A stretch of 64,000 bases of DNA from Lentibacillus persicus. GTDB lineage: Bacteria; Bacillota; Bacilli; Bacillales; Amphibacillaceae. Numbering within the stretch: position 1 is the first letter of the stretch; every line of letters starts with the position of its first letter. The notes beneath the pieces were generated by a model. It made no database searches, was not told the origin of the DNA, and worked only from the letters and a program-made list of their open reading frames with translations. Position numbers and translations under genes: made by a program. Location of the stretch: contig NZ_FOMR01000010.1 in the NCBI RefSeq assembly GCF_900112705.1, positions 44,802 to 108,801 of the forward strand, read 5' to 3'. Below, in pieces: positions 33,990-43,041 of this stretch.

Positions 33990-34966
33990 TCGACTGTTTC
34001 ATGCATGCCGCTTTCAAACGGGGTTGAAGGTTTCCAGCCAAGTGTTGATTTTATTTTTCTGTCATCTACTGCATAGCGCCGGTCATGTCCTTGCCTGTCA
34101 TCAATAAATGTGATCAGCTCTTTGTGACTGTAAGGCCCCGGTTTTAAATGGTCAAGAATATCACAGATCATCATCGCCAGTTCATGGTTAGTCTTTTCAT
34201 TGCTGCCGCCGACATTGTATTTTTCCAATGTCTTGCCATTATGGTAAATTAAATCGAGCGCGTGGCAGTGGTCTCTGACGTAAAGCCAGTCACGCACATT
34301 TTTTCCGTCACCATAAATGGGGATGGGCTGACCTCTCAAGGCATTGTCTATAATGGTCGGGATTAGTTTTTCTTCGTGCTGTCCCGGGCCATAATTATTC
34401 GAGCTGCTGGAGGTCACAACGTTCATGTTATAGGTGTGTCCGAAGCTTTTGACAAGCATATCAGCGCCGCCTTTGGATGCGCTGTAGGGATTGCGCGGTG
34501 CATAAGGTGTGTGCTCATTGAATTTTTCGTTTGAATCTAAGTCGAGCGAACCATAGATCTCATCTGTCGATATTTGATGGAATCGCCGTTTGTGAAGTTC
34601 ACCGGCGTTATCCCAGGCTTGCCTGGCAGTTTGCAGAAGAACAGCGGTTCCCAGTATATTTGACTCGATGAATGTCTTTACATCTTTTATTGACCGGTCA
34701 ACATGAGACTCAGCCGCAAAGTTTACAACACCGTCAATGTCGTAATCAGAAAAAATAGTAGTCACAAGTTCTTCATCTGAAATATCGCCCTCGATAAATA
34801 CATAGTTGTCGTCTTCATTTACCGCTTCTAAATTTTCTTTTGATCCGGCATAGGTTAGTTTATCCATATTAATAATGTGATAGTTTGGATACTTCTGCCT
34901 CATATAATGGATGAAATGAGAGGCGATGAACCCGGCACCGCCTGTTACCAACAGCGATTTACTCAT
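33953..34966 (-). CDS. rmlB: dTDP-glucose 4,6-dehydratase
   Basis: Extended SDR of 337 residues; NAD motif TGGAGFIASHF at the N-terminus, catalytic Tyr/Lys in RNPYSASKGGADM, STDEIYG and RDWLYVRDHC. It converts dTDP-glucose to dTDP-4-keto-6-deoxyglucose. The ATG at 34966 overlaps the rmlA stop by 8 nt (ATGAGTAA). rmlC and rmlD are absent, so the operon does not make rhamnose but branches to an amino sugar. Confidence 0.96.
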   Translation of the reverse strand: MSKSLLVTGGAGFIASHFIHYMRQKYPNYHIINMDKLTYAGSKENLEAVNEDDNYVFIEGDISDEELVTTIFSDYDIDGVVNFAAESHVDRSIKDVKTFIESNILGTAVLLQTARQAWDNAGELHKRRFHQISTDEIYGSLDLDSNEKFNEHTPYAPRNPYSASKGGADMLVKSFGHTYNMNVVTSSSSNNYGPGQHEEKLIPTIIDNALRGQPIPIYGDGKNVRDWLYVRDHCHALDLIYHNGKTLEKYNVGGSNEKTNHELAMMICDILDHLKPGPYSHKELITFIDDRQGHDRRYAVDDRKIKSTLGWKPSTPFESGMHETVEWYVAKWEKVSL

Positions 34967-35891
34967 TTTGAACCAGCTCCAGTACAGGGTTTTTATTGAT
35001 TTTTTCCCAATATTGTTCCGTGTGTTTACGATTAGCAATTTCCATAAGGTACTGCCCGTAATCGGTCTTCTTCATGCGTTCACCTTTTTCTTGCAATGCT
35101 TGCCTGCTGAGGTAGCCCATATAATAAGCGATTTCTTCGAGACAGGCAATCTTGAACCCTTGGCGCTGTTCGGTTATTTTGACAAATTCGGAAGCGTCAA
35201 ACAGGGCTTCATGAGTGCCCGCGTCCATCCAGGCGAATCCTCTGCCAAGTAGCTGCACATCGAGCTGGTCCCCTTTTAAATATTCTTTGTTCAAGTCGGT
35301 AATCTCCGTTTCGCCGCGCTCGGAAAAAGGTAATTGCTTGGCGATTTGGACCGCACGATAATCGTAAATATAGAGCCCTGCTGCAGCGAAATCGGATTTT
35401 GGATCATCCGGCTTCTCTTCCAGGGAGATAACTTTTTGATTTTCATCGAATTCAACAACACCAAATCGTCTCGGATCTTTCACCCGGATACCGAAGATGG
35501 TGGCGTTCTTGTGATGATGCAGTGCTTCACGCAGTAATGTCGTGAACCCTTGCCCATAAAAAATGTTGTCGCCGAGAATTAACGTCACATCATCATATCC
35601 GATAAAGTCCTCTGCTAAAATAAATGCATCAGGAATGCCGTTTGGTTCAGACTGTTCCTTAAATTGCAAGTTAAGACCAAAATCTGAACCGTCACCCAGC
35701 ATTTCCCGAAAACGCGGTAAGTCTTCCGGGGTACTTATAATCATAATATCTTTAATGCCGCCGAGCATAAGAACAGAGAGGGGATAATAGATCATTGGTT
35801 TATCATAAACGTTCAATAAATGTTTATTAATGCCATTTGTGCTCGGAGCCAGCCGTGTACCGCTGCCGCCTGCCAGTATAATGCCTTTCAT
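34959..35891 (-). CDS. rmlA: Glucose-1-phosphate thymidylyltransferase
   Basis: 310 residues; nucleotidyltransferase signature LAGGSGTRLAPSTNGINKHLL, then LGDNIFYGQGF, DPRRFGVVEFDE and GFAWMDAGTHEALFDA, all typical of RmlA. It makes dTDP-glucose from dTTP and glucose-1-phosphate. ATG at 35891 follows GGGAGTG; the longer frame to 35927 lacks a site. First gene of the seven-gene minus-strand operon. Confidence 0.95.
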   Translation of the reverse strand: MKGIILAGGSGTRLAPSTNGINKHLLNVYDKPMIYYPLSVLMLGGIKDIMIISTPEDLPRFREMLGDGSDFGLNLQFKEQSEPNGIPDAFILAEDFIGYDDVTLILGDNIFYGQGFTTLLREALHHHKNATIFGIRVKDPRRFGVVEFDENQKVISLEEKPDDPKSDFAAAGLYIYDYRAVQIAKQLPFSERGETEITDLNKEYLKGDQLDVQLLGRGFAWMDAGTHEALFDASEFVKITEQRQGFKIACLEEIAYYMGYLSRQALQEKGERMKKTDYGQYLMEIANRKHTEQYWEKINKNPVLELVQNE

Positions 35892-36084
35892 GCAAATCAC
35901 TCCCTGAAAGATTTGTTTAGCGCTCATATTTCTTATACCTTTCTATATACTTATTACCGTTTTTAAAGAAAATAATCTTACAATTTAGTTTCATCTTAGT
36001 TACAGACTTTTAAGGAGAAGCAGTGCTTTCCGCCTATTTACATGACATTTATCAAGATTACTGCTTTTTAAATCGCCAAGTTGT

Positions 36085-36285
36085 TGTAAAATGCGACGTA
36101 GTGAAAATATCATCAGCCTCTCTAGCGACGCAGCTGGAATACACTCGCTTTCCGGTGGGCTCACCAGCCGCCCGCGGAAAGCGACGAGCAAAACATCCGC
36201 CGAATCCGCTGCGCGTTGCGAGGAGTGCTTCTTCACCGAATTTGCTTGCAACACGACGAGCACCAAGTGTATTTCCGAAGCGGTG
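36085..36285. repeat. Dispersed palindromic repeat, related to the element at 23202
   Basis: Nested inverted repeats: AATACACT (36138-36145) with AGTGTATT (36266-36273), and CGCTTTCCG (36146-36154) with CGGAAAGCG (36175-36183). It shares the 19-mer GGCTCACCAGCCGCCCGCG (36158-36176) with 23329-23347, and TGCGACGTAGTGAAAAT (36092-36108) with 45828-45844 (one mismatch). Short frames across it are not genes. The rest of the gap 35892-36429 shows nothing else. Confidence 0.65.
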
Positions 36286-36429
36286 TACGACGCACTAACT
36301 AATCTACTGTTTTCGAATTTTTTTGTCAAAAACAATAGACTCTTAGAAATGCGTTTATTCGTTTTGCAGGATTATAGAAAATGGTAGCGAAATAAAATGA
36401 AAGAGGGTATTTTAAAGGGGGAGTATTTA

Positions 36430-38805
36430 TTGGAGACACAAGAAGCTTTGAAGGCACCGGTGAAACGAAAACGACGTAAAAAGAAAATAGTGTTCACAAT
36501 ATTTGCCGTCTTCGCGGTTATCGCGATTCTGGCGTTTATTTTTCTCAATATGTACATAAATCGCTCAATCGCTCAGGTTGAGGGGGAGATTGAGATGCAG
36601 GGCTTGGAAAATGCGGTTACGGTTATAACCGATGAGAACGGGGTGCCTCACATAAACGCAGATAATGCACATGATTTGTACATGGCACAAGGCTATATTC
36701 AGGCAAACAGCCGAATGTTTCAGATGGAAATGTCACGGCGGCAGGCTTCGGGCACATTAAGCGAGGTTGTCGGCGAGGCCTCTGTGGAACAGGACAAATT
36801 TTTTCGAACACTTGGCTTAAGACGGGCGGCTGAAGCGTCGTATGATATCTATACCGAAGAAAGTAAGCAAGTTTTGCAATGGTTTGCGGATGGCGTGAAT
36901 GCGTATATCGGTGAGGCAAAAGCTTCAAATAGCCTGCCGGTCGAATTCACACTGATTGGATCAGAGCCTGAGCAATGGACACCAATTGATTCACTGACAA
37001 TTGGCAAGTATATGGCGTTTGATCTGGGCGGTCATTGGGAGCGTCAGGCCTTTAACTATTATGTTTTAAATAATCTTCCTAAAGAAAAAGCATATGAACT
37101 TTTTCCGTTCTACCCGGAGAATAAACCGACAATTATTGGAGAAGGCGAGGTGGATGTAGCGGTAAGTTTTAAAGATGCTGTCATCCCGCATGCTTTTAAT
37201 GGAAGTAATAATTGGGTTGTAAGCGGCGAGAAAACCCAATCGGGTCTGCCACTACTGGCAAATGACCCGCATCTTGGTTTGGCAACACCTTCAATTTGGT
37301 ATCAAATGCACTTATCATCGCCATCAATGAATGTGAGTGGTGTAATTTTTGCCGGTGTTCCTGGAATAATACTCGGTCATAATGAATCAATAGCCTGGGG
37401 TGTCACCAATACCGGACCCGACGTTCAGCAATTATACGTCGAAAAGCAAAACCCCGAACAGCCGCATGAATTTTTATACGAGAATAAATGGGAAAAAGCT
37501 AAGGTGATTGAAGAACCGATTAAAGTGAAAGACAACAAACCAATTGATTATCAGGTTGTGGAGACGCGGCATGGACCGGTGATTTCTGAGTTTGCCGAAG
37601 AGTCTTCCGGTGATACCGTTATGTCGCTTCAATGGACGGCATTGGAGGCGACGACAGAGCTTGAGGCGATTTTGGAGATCAACCAGGCGTCAGATTGGCA
37701 TGAATTTGAGCAAGGACTGGAAAAATTTCTCGCCCCGGCGCAAAATTTTGTGTTTGCCGGAAAAGATGGGACAATAGCTTATAAAGCGAATGGCAATATC
37801 CCAATTTATAACAACGGTGAGGATGCGCTGTTACCGCTTGAAGGCTGGAATAAGGAAAATGAATGGCGCGGCTATATACCATTTGCTGAACTCCCGACGG
37901 TTATTAATCCTGACAAAGGCTTTATCGCTACCGCCAATAATAAAATTGCAACTGACAATTACCCGTATCACATCAGCAATGTCTGGGCACAGCCATACAG
38001 ATACGAACGTATTTCTGAAGTTCTTTCAAAGGGCGAGGATTTGACTGTTGAAGACATGAAAGCGTTGCAAATGGACCAGACCAATTTGCAGGCACGCGAA
38101 TTTGTACCAGTGTTTCTGGATACCCTTGAAAACGCAAATCTAAGTGAAGAACAGCATGATGCGCTGAAATTATTGTCCGATTGGGATTACACCGACGTTA
38201 AGGATGCTCCCCAGCCACTGATATTTCACCGCTGGATGGACGAAATTGAATCGATATTATATGATGAATTACCAGATGACATGATGGACTTGTTTGGCGG
38301 CAAGGGTCAGACAACCGATGAACTGCTGAGGGCTGGCGATGAGTCAATCTGGATAAGGGAAAATGACGGCATGCAAGAAGTCCTTAAAACATCGCTGCAT
38401 AAGACAGTGCGTGTGTTGAGCGATGAGTATGGCAGTACCATGAAAGATTGGCGGTGGGGTGACTATCATCAGGTTCAATTTGATCATCCGCTATCGGGGG
38501 TCAGTCCAATTCTTGCATTCTTTTTCAATCGTGAAATCCCAATACCGGTGGGCGGCAGCAGTGTCACACCGATGGCAGCGAGCTATAATGCCGAAACGGG
38601 AATTGTAAATCACGGCGCCTCTTGGCGGTTTGTCATCGATACAGCTGAGGCGAAAAGCTATCAACTGGTAGGCCCAGGCCAGGCGGGTCATTTCAGAAGC
38701 GAGTGGTACCATGACCAGATGGGTGATTGGGCAAAAGGAGCCTATCATGTGACGCGGCTTGACGAAAATGATGGAATGAAATTACAACTGACACCAAACA
38801 GATAA
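36430..38805 (+). CDS. Penicillin acylase-family Ntn hydrolase, membrane-anchored
   Basis: 791-residue precursor of the penicillin/acyl-homoserine-lactone acylase family. A very basic N-terminal tip (KRKRRKKK) precedes one hydrophobic helix, so it is anchored with its bulk outside. The alpha part contains MAQGYIQANSRMFQMEMSRRQASG; the self-cleavage site and nucleophile Ser are in FNGSNNWVVSGEKT (about residue 258), followed by NDPHLGL. It hydrolyses amides such as N-acyl lactones or penicillins; the substrate is unknown. TTG at 36430 follows AAAGGGGGAG by 6 nt, a better start than the ATG at 36397. rpiA follows after 15 nt. Confidence 0.9.
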   Translation: METQEALKAPVKRKRRKKKIVFTIFAVFAVIAILAFIFLNMYINRSIAQVEGEIEMQGLENAVTVITDENGVPHINADNAHDLYMAQGYIQANSRMFQMEMSRRQASGTLSEVVGEASVEQDKFFRTLGLRRAAEASYDIYTEESKQVLQWFADGVNAYIGEAKASNSLPVEFTLIGSEPEQWTPIDSLTIGKYMAFDLGGHWERQAFNYYVLNNLPKEKAYELFPFYPENKPTIIGEGEVDVAVSFKDAVIPHAFNGSNNWVVSGEKTQSGLPLLANDPHLGLATPSIWYQMHLSSPSMNVSGVIFAGVPGIILGHNESIAWGVTNTGPDVQQLYVEKQNPEQPHEFLYENKWEKAKVIEEPIKVKDNKPIDYQVVETRHGPVISEFAEESSGDTVMSLQWTALEATTELEAILEINQASDWHEFEQGLEKFLAPAQNFVFAGKDGTIAYKANGNIPIYNNGEDALLPLEGWNKENEWRGYIPFAELPTVINPDKGFIATANNKIATDNYPYHISNVWAQPYRYERISEVLSKGEDLTVEDMKALQMDQTNLQAREFVPVFLDTLENANLSEEQHDALKLLSDWDYTDVKDAPQPLIFHRWMDEIESILYDELPDDMMDLFGGKGQTTDELLRAGDESIWIRENDGMQEVLKTSLHKTVRVLSDEYGSTMKDWRWGDYHQVQFDHPLSGVSPILAFFFNREIPIPVGGSSVTPMAASYNAETGIVNHGASWRFVIDTAEAKSYQLVGPGQAGHFRSEWYHDQMGDWAKGAYHVTRLDENDGMKLQLTPNR

Positions 38806-38820
38806 AGGAGTCGATTCAGT

Positions 38821-39498
38821 ATGACAAAACAGGATAATGCCAAAAAATTAGCAGGCGAAGCATCACTCACACACGTTGAAAATGGTATGACAATAGGGCT
38901 TGGCTCAGGGTCGACCGTTTATTGGATGATGCGAAAGCTGGGAGAACATATAAAAGAAGGGCTTAACGTTAAAGGGATTGCCTCCTCAAGGCAAACTGAA
39001 ACTTGGGCAGCGGAATTTGGCGTACCTCTGACGAACTTCCATGAGACTCAGCACATTGATGTTGCGATCGATGGGGCTGATGAAGTTGATGAAGCGTGGA
39101 ATCTAATTAAAGGCGGCGGCGGTGCACTTGTCAGGGAAAAAGTCATTGCAGATGCAGCCGAAAAATTTGTGGTCATTGCAGATGAATCGAAACTCGTTTC
39201 ACGTTTAGGCGATTTTCATCTGCCGGTGGAAATTTTGCCATTTGGATGGGAAGTAACGGCAGAGCGAATTGCCCACCTCGGCGGCAGGACGGTCTTGCGA
39301 AAGAGAGACGGTGAAGCTTTTGTCTCTGATAACGGCAATTATATTGTTGATTGTGACTTTGGCATTATAACTGACGCGGAAAAGCTTCATAAACAATTAA
39401 AGCTGCTGACAGGTGTTGTCGAAACCGGCCTGTTCATCAATATGGCTGATGAGGTCATTGCCGGATATGCTGATAAAGCAAAATCATTAAAACGGTAA
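38821..39498 (+). CDS. rpiA: Ribose-5-phosphate isomerase A
   Basis: 225 residues, the usual length. GLGSGSTVYWMM and the catalytic DGADEVDEAWNLIKGGGGALVREKV segment are the RpiA hallmarks; DESKLVSRLG follows. It interconverts ribose-5-phosphate and ribulose-5-phosphate in the pentose phosphate pathway. AAAGGAG ribosome site, 15 nt after the acylase gene, so probably co-transcribed with it. Confidence 0.96.
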   Translation: MTKQDNAKKLAGEASLTHVENGMTIGLGSGSTVYWMMRKLGEHIKEGLNVKGIASSRQTETWAAEFGVPLTNFHETQHIDVAIDGADEVDEAWNLIKGGGGALVREKVIADAAEKFVVIADESKLVSRLGDFHLPVEILPFGWEVTAERIAHLGGRTVLRKRDGEAFVSDNGNYIVDCDFGIITDAEKLHKQLKLLTGVVETGLFINMADEVIAGYADKAKSLKR

Positions 39499-39588
39499 GT
39501 TATGATGGACGCAGCATGAATGATTGCCTTATTCCTGATACAATAGATGTAGAATTTAATTTGTCAAAGAATGAGGTAACACGTACCG

Positions 39589-42237
39589 ATGAGTCGAATT
39601 ATGGATATTTATAAACAATTGCAGAAAATGGGCGCAAACGGTGCAACTGCTGCGGAAATAGGCGATATCATGCAAATTAATCGTTCAACAGCCAGCCGTT
39701 ATTTAAACGATCTTGTAAAAGCCAGGCGTGTGATTAAAAAACCGGGGAAACCTGTGAGGTATGCGGTAACACAGTCTGCATATGAGGATCGCGCAGAAAG
39801 TCATATTATCGGGTCCGGCGAAAGTCTTCAGCCACTCCTGGAAACCGGTTTGGCCGCCTTTTTGTATCCGGTCAGACCGCTTCCGATTCTCTTAACGGGT
39901 GAAACAGGTACGGGAAAGTCATATTTGGCTGAAAAACTGTCCGATATGGCAATTGAGAACACAAAGGATAATAAAGATGCGCCGTTTATTGCTTTTAATT
40001 GTGCCGATTATGCGCAAAATCCGGAACTGCTTGTCGGTCAAATCTTCGGTATTAAAGAAGGCGCATTCACCGGAGCGGATGAGGATAAAATCGGTCTGGT
40101 GGAACAGGCAAACGGTGGCATTTTGTTCTTGGATGAAATTCACCGACTCCCTCCATCGGGTCAGGAGATGCTGTTTTATTTGATGGATAAAGGTGTCTAT
40201 CACAGGCTTGGCGAAGCAACGAAAGAACGCCGGGCGGAAGTGGCTCTGATTGGGGCCACTACTGAGGATTCTGAATCTTATTTGCTCTCGACACTTCTGA
40301 GGCGATTTTCTGTAAAACTCGATGTACCCCCGCTAAGGGAACGGACGACGGCGGAACGCGAGGCACTCATTGATTATTTTTTGAGCGAAGAAGCAGCGAA
40401 AATGAAAACCGAGCTTTCGATTGAAGAAACGTGCCGCCAAGCTTTCGTTACCTACGAATGTCCCGGAAACATCGGCCAGCTGAAAAGTGATATTCAAATT
40501 GCCTGTGCTCACGCGTATTTACGGTTTTTGAACGATGAAAATAACAAAGTGCTCGTTAAACTTGAGGATTTTCCGGGCAACGATCCTATAAAAACAGCCA
40601 ATAATGAGCAAAACATAACCGCTTTCAAAATTAAAACAAACCGTGCCTCCGGACCATCTGCTCACTTGTTTCCGAATATTTATGAACGGCTAGATTCCGA
40701 AAATAAGCATAATCAAAACAGTGATAACGATGACCTGCAAAAAGTTGTTATAAATTATATACGGGACTTAATGAAAGAGTATCAGCACCCTTCTTTTTCC
40801 AGCTGGCGGGATCTTATTGATCATGATTTGTTTCAGGTACTTCAGAACACACAAGATCACTTAAATGCAATCGTGCCGCATGAAATTCATAAGAGCCAGC
40901 TATATATAATTGGCTTGCATTTACAAAATTATCGTAACCATCTGCAGCAAAATGTGAAAAAAGATCCTATACCAGCCATGGTTCATCCGAACGCAGCATA
41001 TCGTCAGGCTGCACATCAGCTGGCCTCACAACTTCAGGCAGAGTTGGGAATGATTTTGCCGCATGAAGAAATTGAACTGATGGCGCATTTTCTTGCACCG
41101 GAGCAGCATAAGGCATCAGATTTAACCATTGAGCAGGAATTGGCGGTTATACTTGTGACACATGGAAAATCGACTGCTTCCTCCATGGCAGAAGTGACCA
41201 ACTATTTACTTGGTAATAATGTCATCATTGCAATTGATATGCCGATGGATATATCAGCAGAAGAAACCTATGATCGTGTGAAAGAGACGATAAACAATCT
41301 GATGGGAATCCGAGGGGCTCTGCTGCTGGTTGATATAGGATCGTTAATAACAATGGGGGATACAATCCAGCATGAATTAAATGTCCCGGTCAAAACGTTA
41401 TCAAGTGTCAATTTGCCAATGGTTATGGCGGCCGGCAGACAGTCGCTGATTTCTGATCAGACCCTGGGCGGTATGTATGATGAGGCAAAAGCTGCGCTAA
41501 TGAAGTTTACTGAAAAAGATCAGCAAGAAAACAGTATCCAGAAGAAACGTCTGATCGCGACAGTGTGTTTTACCGGGGAAGGCGCAGCTCAGCTGTTGGA
41601 ATCGTGGCTGGAAGATCAGCTTTCAACGGTCGATCAGGATGTATTAATCCGTTCAGTAAGAATAGATCCTGTCACAAAGGATACGTCAGTCTTAACGGAG
41701 TTGGCAGATTACTATGAGGTTATTGCCATTATCGGTACTGTTCCGGTAACCATTGAAGGGATACCGTATATACCCGCTTGGGAGCTTCTTCAGAATGAAG
41801 GTATCTCCCGAATGCAAAAACTGCTGGAGATTACAAGGAAGTCGGCTGTTCCCCAGCTTGATGACTACGTTTCCGGTGATGAGATATATGAACTGATTAT
41901 CCGGGGCCTTCAAGAAATCATAACGTATTTTAATCCCAAGACGATGGCAGATCTGCTAAAAAAATATATGCCGCCTATCCGCGGTCACTACGGTTGGGAC
42001 AGCAACCGCGAACTTGGCATGTGGATGCATATCGGCAGTATGATTGACCGAATTCTGGCTGCAACATTAAAAGACCAAAGTGACGAATTCCTGTCGTCGG
42101 TGCCTTTGGATAATACGACAATTCTTTCAGAAAGAGAATTTGAAATCTGGAATCCGCTATTTGAACAACTTAATAAAACGTTTCATATTGAGCTTGCGGA
42201 TGATATAAAACGCGAGGTAGTGAAACTTTCCAGGTGA
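39589..42237 (+). CDS. LevR/CelR-type sigma-54-dependent PTS regulator
   Basis: 882-residue activator. Order: N-terminal winged helix (1-60, INRSTASRYLNDLVKA); AAA+ domain (about 75-320) with Walker A GETGTGKS, the sigma-54 contact loop GAFTGA in IKEGAFTGADED, and GGILFLDEIHRL; PRD1 (about 385-475); an EIIA-mannose-like domain (about 510-630) with HGKS as phosphorylatable His; an EIIB-like domain (about 645-750); PRD2 (about 775-880). PTS phosphorylation controls its activity. The -24/-12 promoter at 42353 just downstream, before the PTS genes, is its clear target. Confidence 0.92.
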   Translation: MSRIMDIYKQLQKMGANGATAAEIGDIMQINRSTASRYLNDLVKARRVIKKPGKPVRYAVTQSAYEDRAESHIIGSGESLQPLLETGLAAFLYPVRPLPILLTGETGTGKSYLAEKLSDMAIENTKDNKDAPFIAFNCADYAQNPELLVGQIFGIKEGAFTGADEDKIGLVEQANGGILFLDEIHRLPPSGQEMLFYLMDKGVYHRLGEATKERRAEVALIGATTEDSESYLLSTLLRRFSVKLDVPPLRERTTAEREALIDYFLSEEAAKMKTELSIEETCRQAFVTYECPGNIGQLKSDIQIACAHAYLRFLNDENNKVLVKLEDFPGNDPIKTANNEQNITAFKIKTNRASGPSAHLFPNIYERLDSENKHNQNSDNDDLQKVVINYIRDLMKEYQHPSFSSWRDLIDHDLFQVLQNTQDHLNAIVPHEIHKSQLYIIGLHLQNYRNHLQQNVKKDPIPAMVHPNAAYRQAAHQLASQLQAELGMILPHEEIELMAHFLAPEQHKASDLTIEQELAVILVTHGKSTASSMAEVTNYLLGNNVIIAIDMPMDISAEETYDRVKETINNLMGIRGALLLVDIGSLITMGDTIQHELNVPVKTLSSVNLPMVMAAGRQSLISDQTLGGMYDEAKAALMKFTEKDQQENSIQKKRLIATVCFTGEGAAQLLESWLEDQLSTVDQDVLIRSVRIDPVTKDTSVLTELADYYEVIAIIGTVPVTIEGIPYIPAWELLQNEGISRMQKLLEITRKSAVPQLDDYVSGDEIYELIIRGLQEIITYFNPKTMADLLKKYMPPIRGHYGWDSNRELGMWMHIGSMIDRILAATLKDQSDEFLSSVPLDNTTILSEREFEIWNPLFEQLNKTFHIELADDIKREVVKLSR

Positions 42238-42238
42238 A

Positions 42239-42268
42239 TGTGTGCAAAATACTTTGCACACATTTTTT
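42239..42268 (+). terminator. Terminator of the levR-like gene
   Basis: Perfect stem TGTGTGCAAA / TTTGCACACA with a 4-nt loop, followed by six T residues. Confidence 0.93.
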
Positions 42269-42321
42269 CTGTTGCATTTTCTGATTTGCCGGAGATGCGT
42301 TATCCCTTGACAAGTGTGTGC

Positions 42322-42333
42322 TGAACGCGTTCA
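42322..42333. promoter_or_regulatory. Palindrome upstream of the sigma-54 promoter
   Basis: TGAACGCGTTCA is a perfect 12-bp palindrome whose end lies about 20 bp before the -24 element. It could be an operator; it is closer than usual activator sites and does not fit the CcpA consensus. Confidence 0.4.
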
Positions 42334-42352
42334 TTCTCTTTTTTTGGAGTCA

Positions 42353-42369
42353 TTGGCATGTTTTTTGCA
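42353..42369 (+). promoter_or_regulatory. Sigma-54 (-24/-12) promoter of the PTS operon
   Basis: TTGGCATG-TTTT-TTGCA: the GG (42355-42356) and GC (42367-42368) doublets are correctly spaced and only one position departs from TTGGCACG-N4-TTGCA. The upstream gene encodes the matching sigma-54 activator. Confidence 0.85.
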
Positions 42370-42456
42370 TAACAAAGGTAGATGCAGATCCACTGCAATT
42401 TGGTGCATGGAAGTTTCCTTAACTCGGAAACTGCATAAATAGATTGGAGGGATAGG

Positions 42457-42687
42457 ATGAACAAATTGAAACGATTTTTTATCACGTACGCAACGGTCTT
42501 TGCACTGATCTGGATTAGCTATGGTCTTTTTTCAGTCTTAACCGGCAAACCGTCAGCTAGTCTCATCCTAGGGTATGGTATTGCATTTTCGATTGTTATT
42601 TTTGCTGCATCATGGTTTTCCTATTGGCTGATGGGCCACTATAAAAAAGTCGATCAGATGGCTAAGGAGATTCTAACTAAAAAATAA
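42457..42687 (+). CDS. Small two-helix membrane protein at the head of the PTS operon
   Basis: 76 residues with two hydrophobic segments (FITYATVFALIWISYGLFSVL and LGYGIAFSIVIFAASWFSYWLMG) and basic ends. It is the first gene after the sigma-54 promoter, 22 nt before the EIIB gene, with TTGGAGGG as ribosome site. No family recognised. The position suggests a role in folding, assembly or regulation of the permease, but nothing shows it directly. Confidence 0.75.
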   Translation: MNKLKRFFITYATVFALIWISYGLFSVLTGKPSASLILGYGIAFSIVIFAASWFSYWLMGHYKKVDQMAKEILTKK

Positions 42688-42709
42688 ATTTTAAAAGGAG
42701 CGATTTATT

Positions 42710-43024
42710 ATGGCAGATCAAACAAAAGTTATTATTCTATGCAGCTGGGGTGCGACATCAAGTCAACTGGCGAAGAAAGTACAGGAAGCAGCGGAAAAAC
42801 GAGGTCTTGACGTTGAAGCTTTCGCCGGCGGTACAGGCGAATTTAAAGAGAAAGCAAGTCAATATGATGTTGCGCTTCTCGAACCGCAAGTCCGGCATCT
42901 TAAAAAGGAAGTATCAAAGGTGGCGGACGAACATGATATTCCAATGGAACTAGTCGATCAGCGTGCTTTCGCTTTAATGGATGGTGAAAAAGTTCTGGAT
43001 CAAATTCTGAAATTAAAGAAATAA
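42710..43024 (+). CDS. PTS system EIIB, lactose/cellobiose family
   Basis: 104-residue cytoplasmic phosphocarrier. The phosphorylated Cys is in IILCSWGATSSQLAKKV, the P-loop-like motif of the family; LLEPQVRHLKKEV follows as usual. It takes the phosphoryl group from EIIA and passes it to the sugar bound to EIIC. AAAGGAG upstream. First of the three PTS genes in order B-C-A. Confidence 0.93.
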   Translation: MADQTKVIILCSWGATSSQLAKKVQEAAEKRGLDVEAFAGGTGEFKEKASQYDVALLEPQVRHLKKEVSKVADEHDIPMELVDQRAFALMDGEKVLDQILKLKK

Positions 43025-43041
43025 TGGGGGGATAAATTGTC

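Noticed and set aside
36091..36387. 98-codon open frame in the intergenic repeat
   Set aside because: Explained by the GC-rich dispersed repeat, which also lacks codon bias and initiation signals.
36397..36429. Upstream ATG as start of the penicillin acylase-family gene
   Set aside because: It lacks a ribosome site, whereas the TTG at 36430 follows AAAGGGGGAG at good spacing.
42322..42333. cre site near the PTS operon
   Set aside because: TGAACGCGTTCA fits the CcpA consensus poorly once the central CG is aligned.
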